A stretch of 64,000 bases of DNA from Halichoerus grypus (lineage: Eukaryota; Chordata; Mammalia; Carnivora; Phocidae): assembly GCF_964656455.1 (NCBI RefSeq), contig NC_135720.1, positions 111,922,696 to 111,986,695 on the forward strand, in the 5' to 3' direction. Below are positions 1 to 12,790 of the stretch, in pieces (the first letter of the stretch is position 1; every line of letters starts with the position of its first letter). A program made the position numbers and the translations under genes. The notes beneath the pieces were generated by a model. The model was not told where the DNA came from. It ran no database searches and worked only from the letters and a program-made list of their open reading frames with translations.

Positions 1-186
1 CGGTGAAGCGTCTGCCTTCTCATCAGGTCATGATCTCAGGGTCCTGGTATCAAGCCCTGCCTCGGGCTCCCTGCTGAGCAGAGAGTCTGCTTCTCCCTCT
101 CCTTCTGCCCCTCCCCACCCCCCACTTATGCTCGCGCTCTCTCTCTCTCCCTCTCAAATAAATAAAATCTTTAAAAAAAAATAAAT
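1..186 (+). mobile_element. CAN-SINE (SINEC), cut by window start
   Basis: Body from ggtgaagcgtctgcc to a caaataaataaaatctt tail. The first bases lie outside the window. Confidence 0.9.
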
Positions 187-731
187 GGTCCGATGCTGCT
201 GTGCTTTATACTTCTGTTTTTTTATCATTCTGTCTCACTGCAGCAGTTTTGTTGAGCTTTTTAATCTGTTGCTGCATTTAATATGCATTTGTTTGAATAC
301 GGATCAAGGGCTTTCTCTACCTTCCTAAGTCTACAGCTCACTATATAGCACTGTGTGGCAGAACATTCCAAAAGTGGGCACCACAACATATCACATCCAG
401 CATGCTCTCCTTACAGTGCATTATTGACATTCCACCCATCGTGTATGCTCTCTCCCCTTGAATTTGAGTGGGTCCATGATGCTATGTGACTTACAAGGTC
501 ATAAAAGATCATACAGCTTCCACTCAGCCCTCTAGGAATGCTTATTCTTGGAATCTAATCACTGTGCCATAAGGAAGGGGCAAACCCACGTGCAGAGGCT
601 GCACACAGGTGTGTGGCAGACAGCTGAGGCCCCATTCAACAGCCAGCACCAATTTCCAACCGTTTGAGTGAGGTGGGAGTCTTCAGGTGATTCCAGCCCC
701 AGCCTGCGAGCCAGCTGATGCCAAGTGGGTC
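187..731. other. intergenic, nothing recognised
   Basis: Unique-looking DNA without coding or RNA-gene signal. Confidence 0.5.
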
Positions 732-748
732 AGAAACAAGTTGTTCTT

Positions 749-976
749 CAGTGAGACTATGGACTCTGAGAAACAAACTGAGGGTTCTAGAGGGGAGGGG
801 GGTGGGGGGATGGGTTAGCCTGGTGATGGGTATTAAAGAGGGCACGTATTGAACGGAGCACTGGGTGTTATATGCAAACAATGAATCATGGAACACTACA
901 TCAGAAACTAATGAGGTAATGTATGGTGATTAACATAACATAATAAAATTTTAAAAATGCAATAAATAAATAAGAA
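749..976 (+). mobile_element. carnivore L1, 5'-truncated 3' end
   Basis: 228 bp of the L1 3' UTR seen in carnivores (gagcactgggtgttatatgc, aatgaatcatggaacactac), ending in an AT tail. It is flanked by duplications agaaacaagttgttctt (732-748) and agaaacaaattgttctt (977-993), a textbook truncated L1 insertion. Confidence 0.85.
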
Positions 977-1124
977 AGAAACAAATTGTTCTTGTTTACG
1001 GATTTATGAGCCAAATAAATAATGGTTGTTTTAAGCGTCTACATTTGGGGTGGTATTCACAGCAATAGATAACGGGAAAATTGCGTGACTACTTCTTAGT
1101 CCCTGCTTAAAAGCTGCTCCAAGT

Positions 1125-1321
1125 GGGGCGCCTGGGTGGCTCAGTCATTAAGGTCTGCTTTCGGCTCAGGTCATGATCCCAGGGTCCTGGGATCGAGCCC
1201 CGCATCGCGCTCCCTGCTCCGCGGGAGGCCTGCTTCTCCCTCTCCCACTCCCCCTGCTTGTGTTCCCTCTCTCGCTATGTCTCTCTGTGTCAAATAAATA
1301 AAATCTTAAGAGAAAAAAAAA
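1125..1321 (+). mobile_element. CAN-SINE (SINEC)
   Basis: Full-length element flanked by the duplication aaagctgctccaagt (ending 1124 and 1337). Confidence 0.95.
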
Positions 1322-1337
1322 AAAAGCTGCTCCAAGT

Positions 1338-2583
1338 GTTGGGTGGAGCAATCCTTGGGAGCCTTAACCCAAAGGTGTCCTTTGCCAATTGTCAGGAAGT
1401 TCGGATATTATAAGTTACTTCCTCCTGCTCTAGACAAAGCTTCTTTGGTTTCAAGAAAGAAGAAACCCATTCAGTTTGCCTCAGGAAAAGGGGCTTTTAA
1501 TGAAAGGATACAGCAGCCTCATGGGGATCCAAGAACAGGAACTGCTGCGTAGCTGGCCGCGTGGAAACTGCAGCTGCCATACGTGGTATCTGGTTTTGCC
1601 GCAGCTCTGCACACATACTCTACTCTTTTCTCATTCCGTAGGCTTGGTTTACTTATCAATTCAGAAGCAGTTCATCACCTTTTTCCACTTCCTAGTCCCT
1701 ACCTACATCACAACCCTTGTACTTTAAGTGCTGTTACTGATTAAGTGGTCATTCTTGGAATTCGCAGTTCCCAATTCTCGAAAAGGCGTCCGATCGAAAC
1801 AGCTCCTCTTTACTAAGCAAGGTCCCACAAAGCACAAGCTAATGAAGCTGAACTGACCTTGGTCAGGTGTATGTCTTGGAGCCATCAGCTGGGACCGTGG
1901 AGGGCAGGGAAGGACGTCTCTAGAACACCTTCTCCTCAAGGCTGTTAACTCCTCCTAGCCAGAAAAACAAAGGCTGACACTGGGCACAAGCGATAGCTCT
2001 AGACGAGAGCAGCACGTAATCAGGAACTGCCAGCCCAGACGTCCCCCGGTTGCCGAAGCTCTCCTGCTCCATGACCTTGGGGTGATGGAGTGGTGGTCTT
2101 CGTGTCGCTGATGGCATCCACCTGCTTCCCTTCCACCGGCCTCTCCAAGGCCGCCTCCACCTGCCTGCCCTGCCTCTCTGATGTGTCGTTTGTTCTCAAC
2201 ACAGGCAGTTTTGAGTTTCTAAAGCCAACTTCAGGTTCTCTCCTGCCGCCCTGGTGACACGGGTCTTTTACATAGTAATGCTCCCACCGCTCCACCCTGC
2301 TCTCTGCAGCCTGCAGAACGAGGCCGCCGGGGGAGCTTTAGGAACGTCCCGGCTGGGTGGGGGGTCCACCAGGAAAACAACACTTTTGTGCTGTTGTTGA
2401 CAACTGTCCAGTGTTAGAGAATTCCTTCAATACATAATACTGAGGAAAAGCAATAACAGGTTTTTTTCCTGTAGATAAACCATGTATGTTGGCATATGGA
2501 AACCCTTCAAGTGATCTCTTCACCTATTTTGTCATTGAAACCATTGTCTTTGTTTGTTTCTTCGAATTAAGAAAAAATAAACA
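1338..2583. other. intergenic, nothing recognised
   Basis: Several short ORFs on both strands, none with family resemblance. Confidence 0.5.
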
Positions 2584-2775
2584 GGGGCGCCTGGGTGGCT
2601 CAGTCGGTTAGGCGTCTGCCTTCAGCTCAGGTCATGATCCCAGGGTCCTGGGATCGAGCCCCACATCGGGCTCCCTGCTCGGCGGGAAGCCTGCTTCTCC
2701 CTCTGCCCCTCCCCCTGCTTGTGCTCTTTCTCTCACTCACTCACTCTCTCTGAAATAAATCCTAAAAAAAAAGAA
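2584..2775 (+). mobile_element. CAN-SINE (SINEC)
   Basis: Full-length. The flanking duplication resembles aagaaaaaataaaca. Confidence 0.92.
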
Positions 2776-2959
2776 AGAAAAGAAAAAATAAACAATTACA
2801 ACTGTTAGAAAAAAAAAGGAACAGCCCAGGGGAGGATCAGGAACAAGGGAGGAGGAAGAGGAACCATGTCTAGGAGCAGATAATGGGACCTGTCAGCCTT
2901 GGTAAAGCGTGCAGGTGGCATTTCCCCCTTGAAGGCTCTGTGGTCTCCTATATACAGAA

Positions 2960-3115
2960 TCTCTGGAGTCCGGCAGACTTCGTTCAACTTCCAGGTCGGC
3001 TCATTTAAAACCTGTGAGACTTCAGGCAAATTACCCTCCTCCTCTGTAAGCCTTGATTTCTTCGTCTGTAAAATGGGGATAATAGTACCAGCCTTGCAGG
3101 GCGAGGGTGGGAATT
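2960..3115 (+). repeat. MIR SINE, split by the CAN-SINE at 3132
   Basis: Typical MIR core: gtgagacttcaggcaaatta, cctc, then tctgtaaaatggggataata. The remainder appears after the younger SINE, at about 3341-3420. Confidence 0.75.
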
Positions 3116-3131
3116 AAACTAAAGAACTCCA

Positions 3132-3340
3132 GGGGCGCCTGGGTGGCTCCGTCGTTAAGCGTCTGCCTTTGGCTCAGGTCATGGTCCCAGGGTCCTGGGA
3201 TCGAGCCCCGCATCAGGCTTCCTGCTCAGCGGGGAGTCTGCTTCTCCCTCTCCCCCTTCCCCTGCTTGTGTTCCCTCTCTCACTGTGTCTCTCTCTGTCA
3301 AATAAATAAATAAAATCTTAAAATAAATAAATAAATAAAT
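3132..3340 (+). mobile_element. CAN-SINE (SINEC) inserted in a MIR
   Basis: Full-length with long AAAT tail. Perfect duplication aaactaaagaactc at 3116-3129 and 3341-3354. Confidence 0.95.
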
Positions 3341-3420
3341 AAACTAAAGAACTCTGTTAAGTATTTAACACGGGGTTGGGCTCATTGTAGCTGTTCACTA
3401 AATGTGTTCTTCCTTTCTTG

Positions 3421-4807
3421 ACTTCCGCCTTGGAGCTGGAGTTCCCTCCGTCCAGGTTGTGATATGGGTGTGAAATGGGCTGGGACAAACATCCTGTGAC
3501 TATGACTGGAGGTCAAAAGACTTCTCACCTCCATTACTCACCCCCCCAAAGGAGTTCCCTGCCTCAGGGCTTTGCACCTTGCAAAGGTGACACAAGCCTG
3601 CATGGGTCCAGAGCCGGCGATGGGGCTACCAGCCTCACTCTTTTTCCGACTCCTAAAAATCTGCAAAACCATGAGACTGCAAACAGTTTGGAGTCCTAAC
3701 CGAAACTCATGCACAGTAGAAATCAGTGAATAGAAATTTATGGTGCCACAACACTGATGCAGGGCTTTTGGGTGGGCCCCTGTCATTTTAAGAACTCAGT
3801 GAAATTATGAAACCATGTGGGCAGGTCTCCGTCCCTGAAGACTCGCTGTCCTCGGGTGTTTCAGCCGCAGCTCTGACCAGCAGCAGTTACTGAATGTTGA
3901 ACACCGTGTATCGCGCATCAGATACCATCCGCGGGGAGGAGCCCTGGATCAGGAGTCCCGGGCCTGGGTCCATTCCCAGTCCTGCTGCTGACCAGCTGTG
4001 TGTCCTCGGACAAGTCACTCGCTCTCCAAGCCTGGGTCTCCACACCTATGAAATGCAAAGGTTGGACTAGGTGATTTCCAAGAGGCCTCAAACTCAGGCA
4101 GGGGAGGGGTATCCTAGCCGTTAAAAGAACCCTTACAATTACCCAGACATCAGTTCAAATCCTGTCGCTTCCACTGTGTGACCCCTGGGCAAGCTGTTTA
4201 ACCTCTATATGCCTCAGTTTCCTGATCTGTAAACTGAGGAGAGCCCTAGTGTAAGGTTGCTGTGAAGATAAAAAAAGATAATCCACGAGTGCTTGTAACA
4301 AAATGCCTTGCCCATAATAAGTTCTCAATGAATGTGAGATATTGTTCTTGTTTGTGAATGAGGATTTTAAAAAGAAATCGTTTTGAAAGCACAGCTGCAT
4401 TAATCATGTTGACCTCCAGGTCTCTCCAGGTCAGAATCCACAGGTTTCTGGAATGGCATAAAAGGAGCAGATACCAGTTTGTACAGCAAAGGCATTGCTT
4501 TCCCTCAACTAACAAGTTCCCTTTTTCAATGGAGTTGGGGCGGGGGCTTCCCGCAAGACAATAATCTTGAAAGCCAGGCTTGGGAGAAGAAAATGATTTT
4601 ATAAATGTTTTCAGCCTGGAGGGCTTGACCATTAAGCTTACAGAAAGCCGGGCTAGAGAGAGAACTCAATGTAAGGCACAGAGCAGTATTTCTCCAACTT
4701 CGCTGGGAGAGAAGGAAACACGGATTCCTGGGTCCCCCCGCCCTCCTCACAATCGACTTGATCAGACTCTCCAGGGTAGGAGCCTCAGAATGGGCATTTT
4801 AAACCCA
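3421..4807. other. intergenic with two MIR copies
   Basis: Plus-strand MIR fragments at about 3960-4080 (gctgctgaccagctgtgtgt) and 4150-4345 (cctcagtttcctgatctgta). No gene seen. Confidence 0.6.
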
Positions 4808-5056
4808 GGGGCGCCTGGGTGGCTCAGTCGTTCAGCGTCTGCCTTCAGCTCAGGTCATGGTTCCAGGGTCCTGGGATCGAGCCCCGCATCGGGCTCCCCG
4901 CTCAGCGGGAAGCCTGCTTCTCCCTCTCCCACTCCCCCTGCTTGTGTTCCCTCTCTCGCTGTCTCTCTCTGTCAAATAAATAAATAAAATTAAAAAAAAA
5001 AAAGAAAATCAAATTTAGTTTAAATAAATAAATAAATAAATAAACAAACAAACAAA
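4808..5056 (+). mobile_element. CAN-SINE (SINEC) with long degenerate A-rich tail
   Basis: Complete body followed by about 80 bp of A, AAAT and AAAC repeats. Confidence 0.93.
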
Positions 5057-6029
5057 CCAGCACCCAAGAAACTGCTTCTTGTCAGGGAAGCTTAGGAACC
5101 CCTGGCAGAGAGGGTGTGTCCGCCCCTCGTGCCCTGGTGCATTGTGGGGAGGAGAGGGAAAGGGGCTGGGGGAGCAGTAGGTTTCTTGTGTGCCGGCTGA
5201 CCCTTCCCCAAGGTGGCACGGGGGCGACGGAGGCAGGCAGGAAGGGAGAAGGGCCCCTGTTAATGAGGTGACTGAATATTTATCTGTTAGGTGCAGTTTA
5301 AAATCTGTCCCTTCCCTTGCTGACTCACACTGCCTGAGGTGGGGCTCATGAGGCCGATTAAATCAGTAACAGAAAAAAAAAAAAAAAAGAAACACATCTG
5401 AGTGTTTGCACATCTTCTTTGCATCTCTGAGTGTCCTGTCAGGGAATTGTTGCTCTTGTTACAACTCATCAGCATCATCAAAATGTCACATCACTGTCAT
5501 CATGAAGTCTTCATTGGACAGTCTCTCAGGCTTTAAAGCCTACGGGTCTGGGGTCACTCGGGAACCAAGCCAGGTTTGGGCCCCTTTATGTCCCGGAAGC
5601 TGCCCTTGGCCCTCAGGGCAGGAACCAGAATGCACTCCTCCAGGCTGGCTGGGAAACAGTCTGGGGTGCAGGAGGCTGGGGATGAAATCTTCCCAAAGGG
5701 ATCGCACCGCCGCCAAATGAAGGGGTGAGCCCACGAAGATGGATTTTGAAATTCCCAGATCATTGTGCTTCCCTGGCCTTGGCATTCTGGGTTTCCCCTC
5801 TGGTCATACTGCTCCTGGACTGAATGGTGCATGTCCCTGGGGCCCTGCACAAGTTGAGGGGGATTTCCTTTTTTTCTTTTTGCTTTTTCTAGTCATTTCT
5901 GACTCTGCCCTGGTTCAGATGCAAAACTATGAAATCCTGGACGTCAAGTCTGTTTGATTGCTAATTATGGAAATAATAACTATAATAAATTCAGATTTGA
6001 ATCATCATTGATACCGTTTTTAAGTTTTA
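5057..6029. other. intergenic, nothing recognised
   Basis: GC-rich start and a 16-A run at 5373-5388. No gene signal. Confidence 0.5.
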
Positions 6030-6672
6030 AAAAACTGTGGTAAAATCAATGTAACATAAAATTTACCGTTTGAAGCACTTGAGTGTACGATTCCGTGGCA
6101 TTTAATACATTCACGGTGTTGCGCAACCATCACCTCTGCCTAGTTCCAGCACATTTTCATCACCCCAGAAGGAAACCCTATCCCCATTAAGCAGGCACTT
6201 TCCACTTCTCTCCCCCACCCAGCCGCTGGCAACCACTGATCTTTCGTTCTCTGTATATTTGCCTATTGTGGATATTTCATATAAATGGAATTATATAATA
6301 TGTGGCCTTTAGTGTGTGGCTTCTTTCACTGAGCATGATGTGGTTGTTGTTGTTTTAAGATTTATTTATTTATTTATTTATTTGAGAGAGAGAGAGGGGG
6401 AGTGCACATGCTCAGATGGCATGACTGGGGGGAGGGACAGGAGAGAATCTGTAAGTAGACTCTGCTGAGCACAGACCCTGAGATCATGACCTGAGCAAAA
6501 AGCAAGAGTCAGACGCTCAACTGACTGAGCCACCCAGGCGGCCGGAGCATAATGTTTTTGAGGTTCATCCCTGTTGTCAAGTATCAGTACTTCGTTCCTT
6601 TCTAAGATTGAACAGTATTCCATTGTGTTGATAAGCCACACTTTGTGTATCCATTCATTGGAGGACATCCTT
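6030..6672 (-). mobile_element. old L1 fragment, split by a CAN-SINE
   Basis: The antisense of late L1 sequence is clear: cattcacggtgttgcgcaac, tttcatataaatggaattat, then attccattgtgttgataagc. A SINE interrupts it at 6341-6544. Confidence 0.8.
6341..6544 (-). mobile_element. CAN-SINE (SINEC) inside L1
   Basis: Reverse-oriented element ending gagccacccaggcggcc. Duplication gagcat(g/a)atg at 6331-6340 and 6545-6554. Confidence 0.93.
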
Positions 6673-6689
6673 TATACTTTTAAGGTGCT

Positions 6690-6880
6690 TTTATGTACAT
6701 TATGTCACCTGATCCTCACCACTCTGGGAGGTAGTCAGGGCAAGTACTAGTCATTATTATTATGATTCCCCCCATTTTGCAGATAAGGAGACTGAGGCTC
6801 ACAAAGGTAGAATTACTTGCCCAAGATCCCACAGCTGGTTAACGGCAGACCCAGAATCAGAACCCAAGTCTCTCGAGTTT
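6690..6880 (-). repeat. MIR SINE
   Basis: Reverse MIR core: cattttgcagataaggagac, tgaggctcac, then acttgcccaagatcccacag. Confidence 0.8.
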
Positions 6881-8100
6881 GGAGGACCACAGTCTTGGCT
6901 GGGCAGTTTGCTTTATAATCGCTGGTAGTGTCCCTCCACCAAGAAGATTCTGAGGGGATAGGTGCTCACTACGGCAAGGCAGTTTAGGGCCAGTGAGGGT
7001 CCAACCCTTGGACAGGCCTAATTTCAGGCCTAATTTTGTCCATTGTCAAAGTCCATCACTGCCTACAAGGCCTGATCTTGCCAGGCCTCTGCTCAGAGGA
7101 GGCCCTCCTAGAAGACCCCTGTTCTATCTCTGCCTGAAACATCCTGGGTGCCACTGGAGCCTAGAGCCCAGGAAGGGCAGGGACTGGGTCTTGGTACCCA
7201 GCACCAAGCCAGCAGTCAGGGTTCCCTAAATGTTTGCCAACTAAGATATGTGAAGGGCCCAAAGGTACTCAGATTTTTATTCTCTCTGCCCCCAGCAACA
7301 TGTCATCGGTAGCAATCTCCCGCCATCCAGAGCAACACCTTGGGCCTTGGGACCTGGAATGAATAACAAGCAATTAGGGAGCTCCAGCTCCTTAACACAA
7401 ATCAGCAGGACTTTGGGGAGTGGAATCCCACTCTACAACAGTGAGGGTTCCATTCCTGCTAAAATAACAACAAAACCACGTAATGAAAAGTTTGGAAACT
7501 GAACAAAACAACAAAAATGACTCATAATCTTACTACCCTAACACAACTGTTATTTTGAAGAACTCCCTTCCATTAAGTCCTTCCCTCCCTCCCTGCCTCC
7601 TTCCCTTCCTTCATTCCTTCCATCTATCAGGAAAATAATACAAAATATCATAATGTTTTAAAAATTACCTAATATCTCAGGACAACCACCGTGAACATTT
7701 TGCATATTTCTTTCCAGTCTTTTTCAACCTTGTTCCCATAATTTAGATTATACAGAATATACATTTCTCTAAGTATATATGTATTTTCTTTTGTCACAGT
7801 TTTTTTCTAATAATAAAAGCAATGTGTGTTTATTATAGAACTTTGTGGGGGAAATTACAAAAAAGGAAGGAAATAAAAATTACCCAGACTGTTTCTTCCA
7901 CAGATAGAAATTTTAACATGCATTTATTTTACACATTTATAATCCTACTAAATACAGGGGTTTTGTTTGTTTGTTTGTTTGTTTTAGCTTTTTTCCCACC
8001 TGTCCTATAAACATTTTTCCATGTTGCCTCATAGTCTTTATAATTTATTTTATTTTATTTTAATTTTTAACAGGTCACATATTTACATGGGACAATATTC
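6881..8100. other. intergenic with CCTT-rich tract and old unclassified repeat
   Basis: A CCTT/CCCT-rich simple tract lies at about 7578-7622. The AT-rich part after it looks like old transposon sequence I cannot name. A (TTTG)n tract lies near 7964-7983. Confidence 0.5.
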
Positions 8101-8115
8101 AAAAGATTCAAAGGC

Positions 8116-8348
8116 AGGAGCACCTGGGTGGCTCAGTTGGTTGAACGACTGACACTTGGTTTGGCTCAGGTCATGATCTCAGGGTCGTGAGATTGAGCCC
8201 CACATGGGGTGCTCAGTGCCTAGTCTACTTGAGATTCTCTCCCTCTTCCTCCCCCTCTGTCCCTCCCCCCAACTAGTGCACATGTTTGTGCGTGTGTTTT
8301 CTCTCTCTCTCTCGCTCACTCTCTTTCTCTCTAAAATAAATAAATAAA
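8116..8348 (+). mobile_element. CAN-SINE, older subfamily, first of a tandem pair
   Basis: Diverged head (gagcacctgggtggctcag) and central block. The duplication aaaagattcaaaggc (8101-8115) has its partner only after the second SINE. Confidence 0.9.
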
Positions 8349-8528
8349 GGGGTGCCTGGGTGGCTCAGTCGGTTAAGCGTCTGCCTTCAGCTAGGTCATG
8401 ATCCCAGGGTTCTGGCATCGAGCCCCCCTGCTCAGCAGGGAGTTTGCTTCTCCCTCTCCCTTTGCCCCTCCCTCACTCATGCTGTGTCTCTCTCTCTCTC
8501 TCTCAAATAAATAAATAGAATCTTAAAA
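8349..8528 (+). mobile_element. CAN-SINE, second of a tandem pair
   Basis: Abuts the tail of the preceding SINE. The outer duplication copy is at 8529-8543, so the younger SINE probably landed in the older one's tail. Confidence 0.92.
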
Positions 8529-8808
8529 AAAAGATTCAAAGGCTAGTCAGTGGAAAGATTTCTTCCCACCTTGTTCCCCACTTGCCCATTTTCCCTCCCA
8601 TGATGCTCACTGTTACCTGTTTCCTGTGACTCCTTCCTGAAAACCCTTCTATGTATATCGAAACAAATATGTGTATATTTAAATGCATGCCTTCCCCATC
8701 ACTCCAGCTCTTACACTAAATGAACTACTACACTCTTTCTCAACTTCCTTTTTAAGGCAACAGTATGTCTTAGAGGTCTTCCTATTTATATCCAAAGAGA
8801 GCTTCTTC

Positions 8809-8896
8809 AGGGCGCCTGGCTGACTCTTGATCTCAGGGTTGTGAGATCGAGCCCCATACTGGGTGTGGAGCTTACTTAAAAATAAAATAAAAAAAT
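8809..8896 (+). mobile_element. short CAN-SINE (tRNA-like head only)
   Basis: 88-bp form lacking the CT-rich block. Flanked by aaagagagcttcttc (8794) and aaagagagcttcct (8897). Confidence 0.85.
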
Positions 8897-8910
8897 AAAG
8901 AGAGCTTCCT

Positions 8911-9787
8911 TATTCTTTTTTTTTTTTCCCCCACACTGCATAGGATTCTGCTCCATGTGGGTATAGCATAATGTATCAAAGGGGCCCCAGAGATGAACAG
9001 TTGTTGCCAATCTGTTGCAAAGAGGACACGGTACATGTATCATCTCACATGTGGGAGCATCCATCTGTCCAATAAACTCGGAGCAGCGGAACTGCTGGGT
9101 CCAACAGTGAATGCGTTTATAATTCTGAGAGCTCTGGACAAACTGCACCCCGTAGGCAGCAGCAACACATAATTTAACCCCGTGTCTAGCCTCAGTTACT
9201 TTCCCTATCCTCTGTTATCTCTAAATAACACAGTTAGGACCAACTTCAGGCAGAAACCAATTTCCCTTCAGGGCACTCAAATGTAATCCGCAATATATTG
9301 AGGGCCTGCTAGATGTTGGGCACTTGCTGGATGCTGAGCTACAAAGGTGTATGAGACAGGGTGCCGTCCTGGGGAGCTGGTCTGGCAGGGAGTGGAGGCT
9401 GGGGGGCGGGAGGGGGGCAAGGAGGAAGGGATACGTAAGAAGAGCCCCTGGCCCTACCCAGCGGGCCCTAAACTCCCACAGACGGGGAGCTGGGTCTGGT
9501 TCTGCTTTCCTTATTCCAGCTCTCTGCAGAGCGCAGGGTACGTAGCTGGGACTCCATACACATTGAGTGGATAAACAATTAAGTAATTGAATATCTGGTG
9601 TAGAGGAAGTGGGGAGAGTCATGGGAACCAGGGGTAGTGGTCAGAGCAGGTTTCACAGAGGAGGAAGAACATTTGAGGGCCACTTTTTTGAGAATTAATT
9701 TCACTAAGTGCAAGTCCAAGCCAGAGGGGCTGAATAGCTGTTGGTCTCCTGACCCACAAAGGACAGCTGGACAGGTGGGGTCACAGG

Positions 9788-9788
<1 letters not shown>
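8911..9788. other. intergenic, nothing recognised
   Basis: No gene signal. GA-rich stretch near 9400-9425. Confidence 0.5.

Positions 9789-9822
<34 letters not shown>
9789..9822 (+). repeat. (GT)n microsatellite
   Basis: About 17 uninterrupted GT units, likely length-polymorphic. Confidence 0.97.
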
Positions 9823-9823
<1 letters not shown>

Positions 9824-12079
9824 CAGGGGAGTGGTGGGTGACAGCAACGATTTGGGGGGCAGATCTGAGTGGGTATGGTTTGGGGGTCCCTCTGATCATC
9901 TCTGGTCAATAGACCTCTCCAAAATAAGGCAGAGGCTCCCTGCACTGAGACAGAGGAGGAGAAGGGAGAACAGCTAGTGAGGACCGCTAGAGAGAAGTTC
10001 CCCATTTCCCCCACTCTGGCACAGAATGCAGCTGCGTGCGGAATAACCACTCTCTCTGCCCCGCCCCAGACTTGAGTACACCCTGTGCAGTCCAGAGTCC
10101 ACACCCCGCTGCTGTGGGCTGCAGAAAAGACGCCCGCCCCCTGTTCCGCCAAAGATTCCAACCCCCGGAGGCTGGTCTGACAGTTCAGAAGCTCCGGCTC
10201 TATCCCCAGGTACACACAGGTGCCCGTTTCTCGGTTTAGAGAGGAACCAGCCTGGTTTCAGCTCCTCTAGTTCATTTCCTAGAATTTTAAAAAGACAGAA
10301 CAGTTCAAGATCTGACTTTTACAGAAAATCAAGCAGTAACCCATCTCCAATTAGCCTGCGCATTTTACAGATGAGAAAACTGAGGTCTGGAGGGGCGAGG
10401 TGGACGGCCCGCAGTCCCGCAGAGAGTTCGAGGCAGAGCTCTAGTACTGGCCACTCATCCAGTACTGTCTGCTCTGAACCAGGGGCTGCAGGCCAGGAAG
10501 GTGACCTAGATGTGGCTCTGGGGCCAGAGAAAGGAGACCGGTGCAGAGCTGGAGGCCGGGTCGGCGCTGGGGTAGGGTTGGGGTCAGCTACCCACACTTG
10601 TCCCAGTTGCTGGGCTATAAATCCTCCAGGAATTCCAGATATTCCGCTCATGTCCAAAGTTTTCTGCTTGGAAGCAGGTTTGCCACCATGGGTTTCGGAA
10701 AGGTGTCGGGGCAGAGAAGAGAGGTGTGCTATGGAGAGAAGTGGCCTGGCTGAGGGAGGGGGTTGCCAGACCGTCAGGTTCATGGGACCGCCTGACGGGG
10801 TTCTGTCCCTGCCCTGCACTCCTGGGAGCCCAGGATGGCCTCTAGCAGTGACTCATGACTTGCAGGCAATGTTCCTGGGAACGCAGCCAAATGGGGAGGG
10901 CCAGACCCCTATGTTTCCTAGACACAGGGGGTAGGCTACTCCTCCTGGCCTCTGGGGACATTGACTCACCTTTGGAAACTGCTTCGAGAGTTTACCAGAA
11001 TTTGGCTTTATCTGCATAAAATCTTTAAAAGAGTCTCCCCTTGGGATTGGGATTTAGCCTCTAAAATACCTTTCTGGATACCCCTGAGCCCGGGCCTTAC
11101 CCCCAGCCAGGGATTCCCGAGGGCTGAGGGGCATGTACATTCCTTTCTCCTGAGATAGTAGGAAAAGAAACAATTTGCCTACTAGAGCAGACAGACCTGA
11201 ATGAAATGATAAAATAACAAAACTGCCTCTTACCTCAATGGGTGTGTACTTTCACGTTCTTTGGTTCCTGGTAACCTTCATAGCACACCTGTGAATATGT
11301 TTTATAAGATCGGGAAACTGAGGCCCAGGGCAGTCATGTCCCTTGTTCCAGAACACAGAGAGGAAAGAACCCAAGGGAGCCCAAGGCCAGGACTCCGTGG
11401 CTGTTGGCCTGGACAAAGTGACTCTGCCCATTCAGGCCCTCCCCTGAGGGCCCAGGCCCCAACCCCACCCCACCCCACCCCAAGCCGCCCCTGGACATTT
11501 GACTGGATTTTCAACCATCAACTTGCTCAGAGAACAACTGAACACTGGTAGGTCAGGGTTTTTTTTTCAGACTTCATGGGTCGTAACTCACAGCAAGAAA
11601 TGCAGTTAACACCGCAATGGAATACAAAGGACACCAGGTACCCAACGTAATTCATAGCGCTTAGAATAATTTGTAGTGACTTCGTTTGTCTATTTACAAA
11701 TATGTAAAACCGAATACAAGTTTCATGAAATGATGCCTCCCCTTACTACCTGAGCTGCACTCTGGTACTCTCTATTCTCTGCTATGCAGTGTCATTATTT
11801 TTGGAAAAGTGCTCAAGGGATTCACCGCATTGATTCCCTGACCTGAAGTTTGAATGGCATCTTGGTGGTCCCCTCACCCTTGCCTGCAGGTGGGGAAGGT
11901 GGGCAGTGGGGACAGAGGTCCAAGTATGTACACTTTGTGCATGGCATTGAACTGAGCCCTCTGAGGGCCCGGGGAAAATGCATCTGCCTGGATCACACCT
12001 CCATTTGTTTATAAGCAGAGAAACAAGACTTCCCACGCAGAAAACGTGGCTGACACAAGGTAATGGCAGAATCAGTGCC
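9823..12079. other. intergenic with two MIR fragments
   Basis: Reverse MIR pieces at about 10355-10450 and 11255-11345. A CACCC-rich tract lies at about 11462-11482. Overlapping ORFs of up to 187 codons on opposite strands (10319-10934) have no recognisable family. Confidence 0.5.
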
Positions 12080-12715
12080 TCTTAAAGACTGTATTAGCTG
12101 TATTCTACAGCTGTCACAACAGAACACCAGACTGTGGTTTAAACAAGTCTACTTCCGGGGCGCCTGGCTGGCGCAGGCGGTTAAGCGTACAATTCTTGGT
12201 TTCGGCTCTGGTCCTGATCACAGGGTCATGAGATCGAGCCCCGAGTCGGGCTCTGTGCTCAGTGTGGGGTCTGCTTAAGACTCTCCCTCTGCCCCTGCCC
12301 CACTCTCTCTCTCTCTCTCAAATAAATTAATTAAACAAATAAGCAAGTTGACTTTCTCACAGTTCTGGAGGCTGGAAGGCCAAGATGAAGGTGCCAGAAG
12401 GCCTGATGGCTCCAGAGGCCTCTCCTTGGCTTGCAGACTGCTGCGGTCGCACTGCCTCTTCACAGGGTTGTCCCTCTGTGCATTCCCGCCCCTGGTGTCT
12501 CTCAGTGTGTCCTAATCCCCTCTGTTCATGAGGACACCAGTTAGATTGGATTAGGGTCCACCCTAACAGCCTCATTTTAACTTAATTACCTCTTTAAGAA
12601 CCCTCTTCCCAAATACAGTCACATGCTAAGCACCTGGGGGTTAGGGCTTCAACAAAGAGGGGAGGGGAAATGGGGCGGCCACAGTTCTGGCAATAACAGG
12701 ACCAACTCTGTGTTC
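12080..12715 (-). mobile_element. ERVL-MaLR LTR (MLT1/MST type), interrupted by a SINE
   Basis: Antisense LTR sequence: gtcacaacagaacaccagac, then ctttctcacagttctggagg, then gccacagttctggcaataac. The CAN-SINE at 12157-12342 splits it. Confidence 0.75.
12157..12342 (+). mobile_element. CAN-SINE inside the MaLR LTR
   Basis: Older subfamily head (ggggcgcctggctggcgcag). Approximate duplication caagtctacttcc and caagttgactttc. Confidence 0.9.
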
Positions 12716-12790
12716 GGCACATTAACTTAAGCAGTTTCACCCCAGCCTGGGCGCTGTGGGTCTCCTTCCTGTTTTAAAGATGGGGAGCTG

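Noticed and set aside
10319..10934. Overlapping 166- and 187-codon ORFs on opposite strands
   Set aside because: GC-rich intergenic DNA with a MIR fragment. No family resemblance, and the two frames mirror each other.
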